Part shown: positions 14,128 to 14,213 of the stretch, in pieces
Position numbering within the stretch: position 1 is the first letter of the stretch
Layout: every line of letters starts with the position of its first letter
NCBI GenBank assembly: GCA_041685935.1
Contig: JAWLES010000049.1
Coordinates: forward strand, 1 to 14,213
Length of the DNA stretch: 14,213 nt
From: JAIPEK01 sp041685935
GTDB lineage: Bacteria; Desulfobacterota; Desulfobacteria; Desulfobacterales; Desulfobacteraceae
Direction of reading: 5' to 3'
The notes under the pieces: model-generated
Told to the model about the DNA's origin: nothing
Seen by the model: only the letters and a program-made list of their open reading frames with translations
Database searches by the model: none
Translations under genes and position numbers: made by a program

Positions 14128-14213
14128 CAGTTTTGGAAAAGTGTTCAATATCACCACGTTCGGTGAATCCCATGGAAAAAGTACAGGTGTTGTAGTGCAG
14201 GGGTGCCCTCCGA
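14117..14213 (+). CDS. aroC: AroC, chorismate synthase (3' part outside window)
   Basis: Last shikimate-pathway enzyme: anti-1,4-elimination of phosphate from EPSP to give chorismate, needing reduced FMN. Only the first 32 codons are in the window, but they carry the family N-terminus: MAGSSFGKVFNITTFGESHG, then KSTGVVVQGCPP, where the TTFGESHG motif is diagnostic. GGAG at 14105-14108 is 8 nt before the ATG. The start lies within the last 11 nt of aroK in another frame, so the pair is translationally coupled. The product feeds the chorismate mutase encoded at the head of this operon. Confidence 0.93.
   Translation, partial: MAGSSFGKVFNITTFGESHGKSTGVVVQGCPP

Overview
The window reads as chromosomal core genome of a Gram-negative, LPS-bearing bacterium of moderate G+C, most likely a Desulfobacterota (deltaproteobacterial, Desulfobacterales-like) species. 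That placement is an inference from the gene order lolCD-bamA-ompH-lpxD-lpxA-lpxI-lpxB, from LpxI being used in place of LpxH, and from the protein sequences. I see no mobile elements, CRISPR arrays, tRNA or rRNA genes. Every main gene lies on the + strand.

Region 1 (1-8765) is an outer-membrane biogenesis cluster. It starts with the 3' part of a LolC/E lipoprotein-release permease and its ATPase LolD. Next come BamA (with an unusual extra N-terminal domain before five POTRA repeats) and an OmpH/Skp periplasmic chaperone. Four lipid A enzymes follow: LpxD, LpxA, LpxI and LpxB. Overlaps and short gaps suggest one transcript. fabZ, often found between lpxD and lpxA, is absent.

Region 2 (8766-10113) is a single gene with its own sigma70-like promoter. 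It encodes a DUF21-CBS-CorC membrane protein of the CNNM/CorB type.

Region 3 (10114-14213) is an aromatic amino acid operon: pheA (chorismate mutase-prephenate dehydratase-ACT), aroE, aroA, aroK and the start of aroC, all abutting or overlapping. The 314-nt stretch ahead of pheA is the most interesting part of the window. It holds a strong promoter, then a 27-codon leader ORF in which 8 of 9 consecutive codons (residues 11-19) are Phe or Tyr (4 TTT, 4 TAT). The leader overlaps RNA segments that can fold as the classical 1:2, 2:3 and 3:4 alternatives, ending in a strong intrinsic terminator. This is a complete ribosome-mediated transcription attenuator that appears to sense Phe and Tyr (not Trp) and to control the shared shikimate genes together with pheA. 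A 29-nt near-perfect palindrome lies just past the terminator and repeats its stem core.

The two biosynthetic blocks are functionally independent: one builds the outer membrane (Lol, Bam, Lpx), the other makes chorismate and channels it towards phenylalanine.
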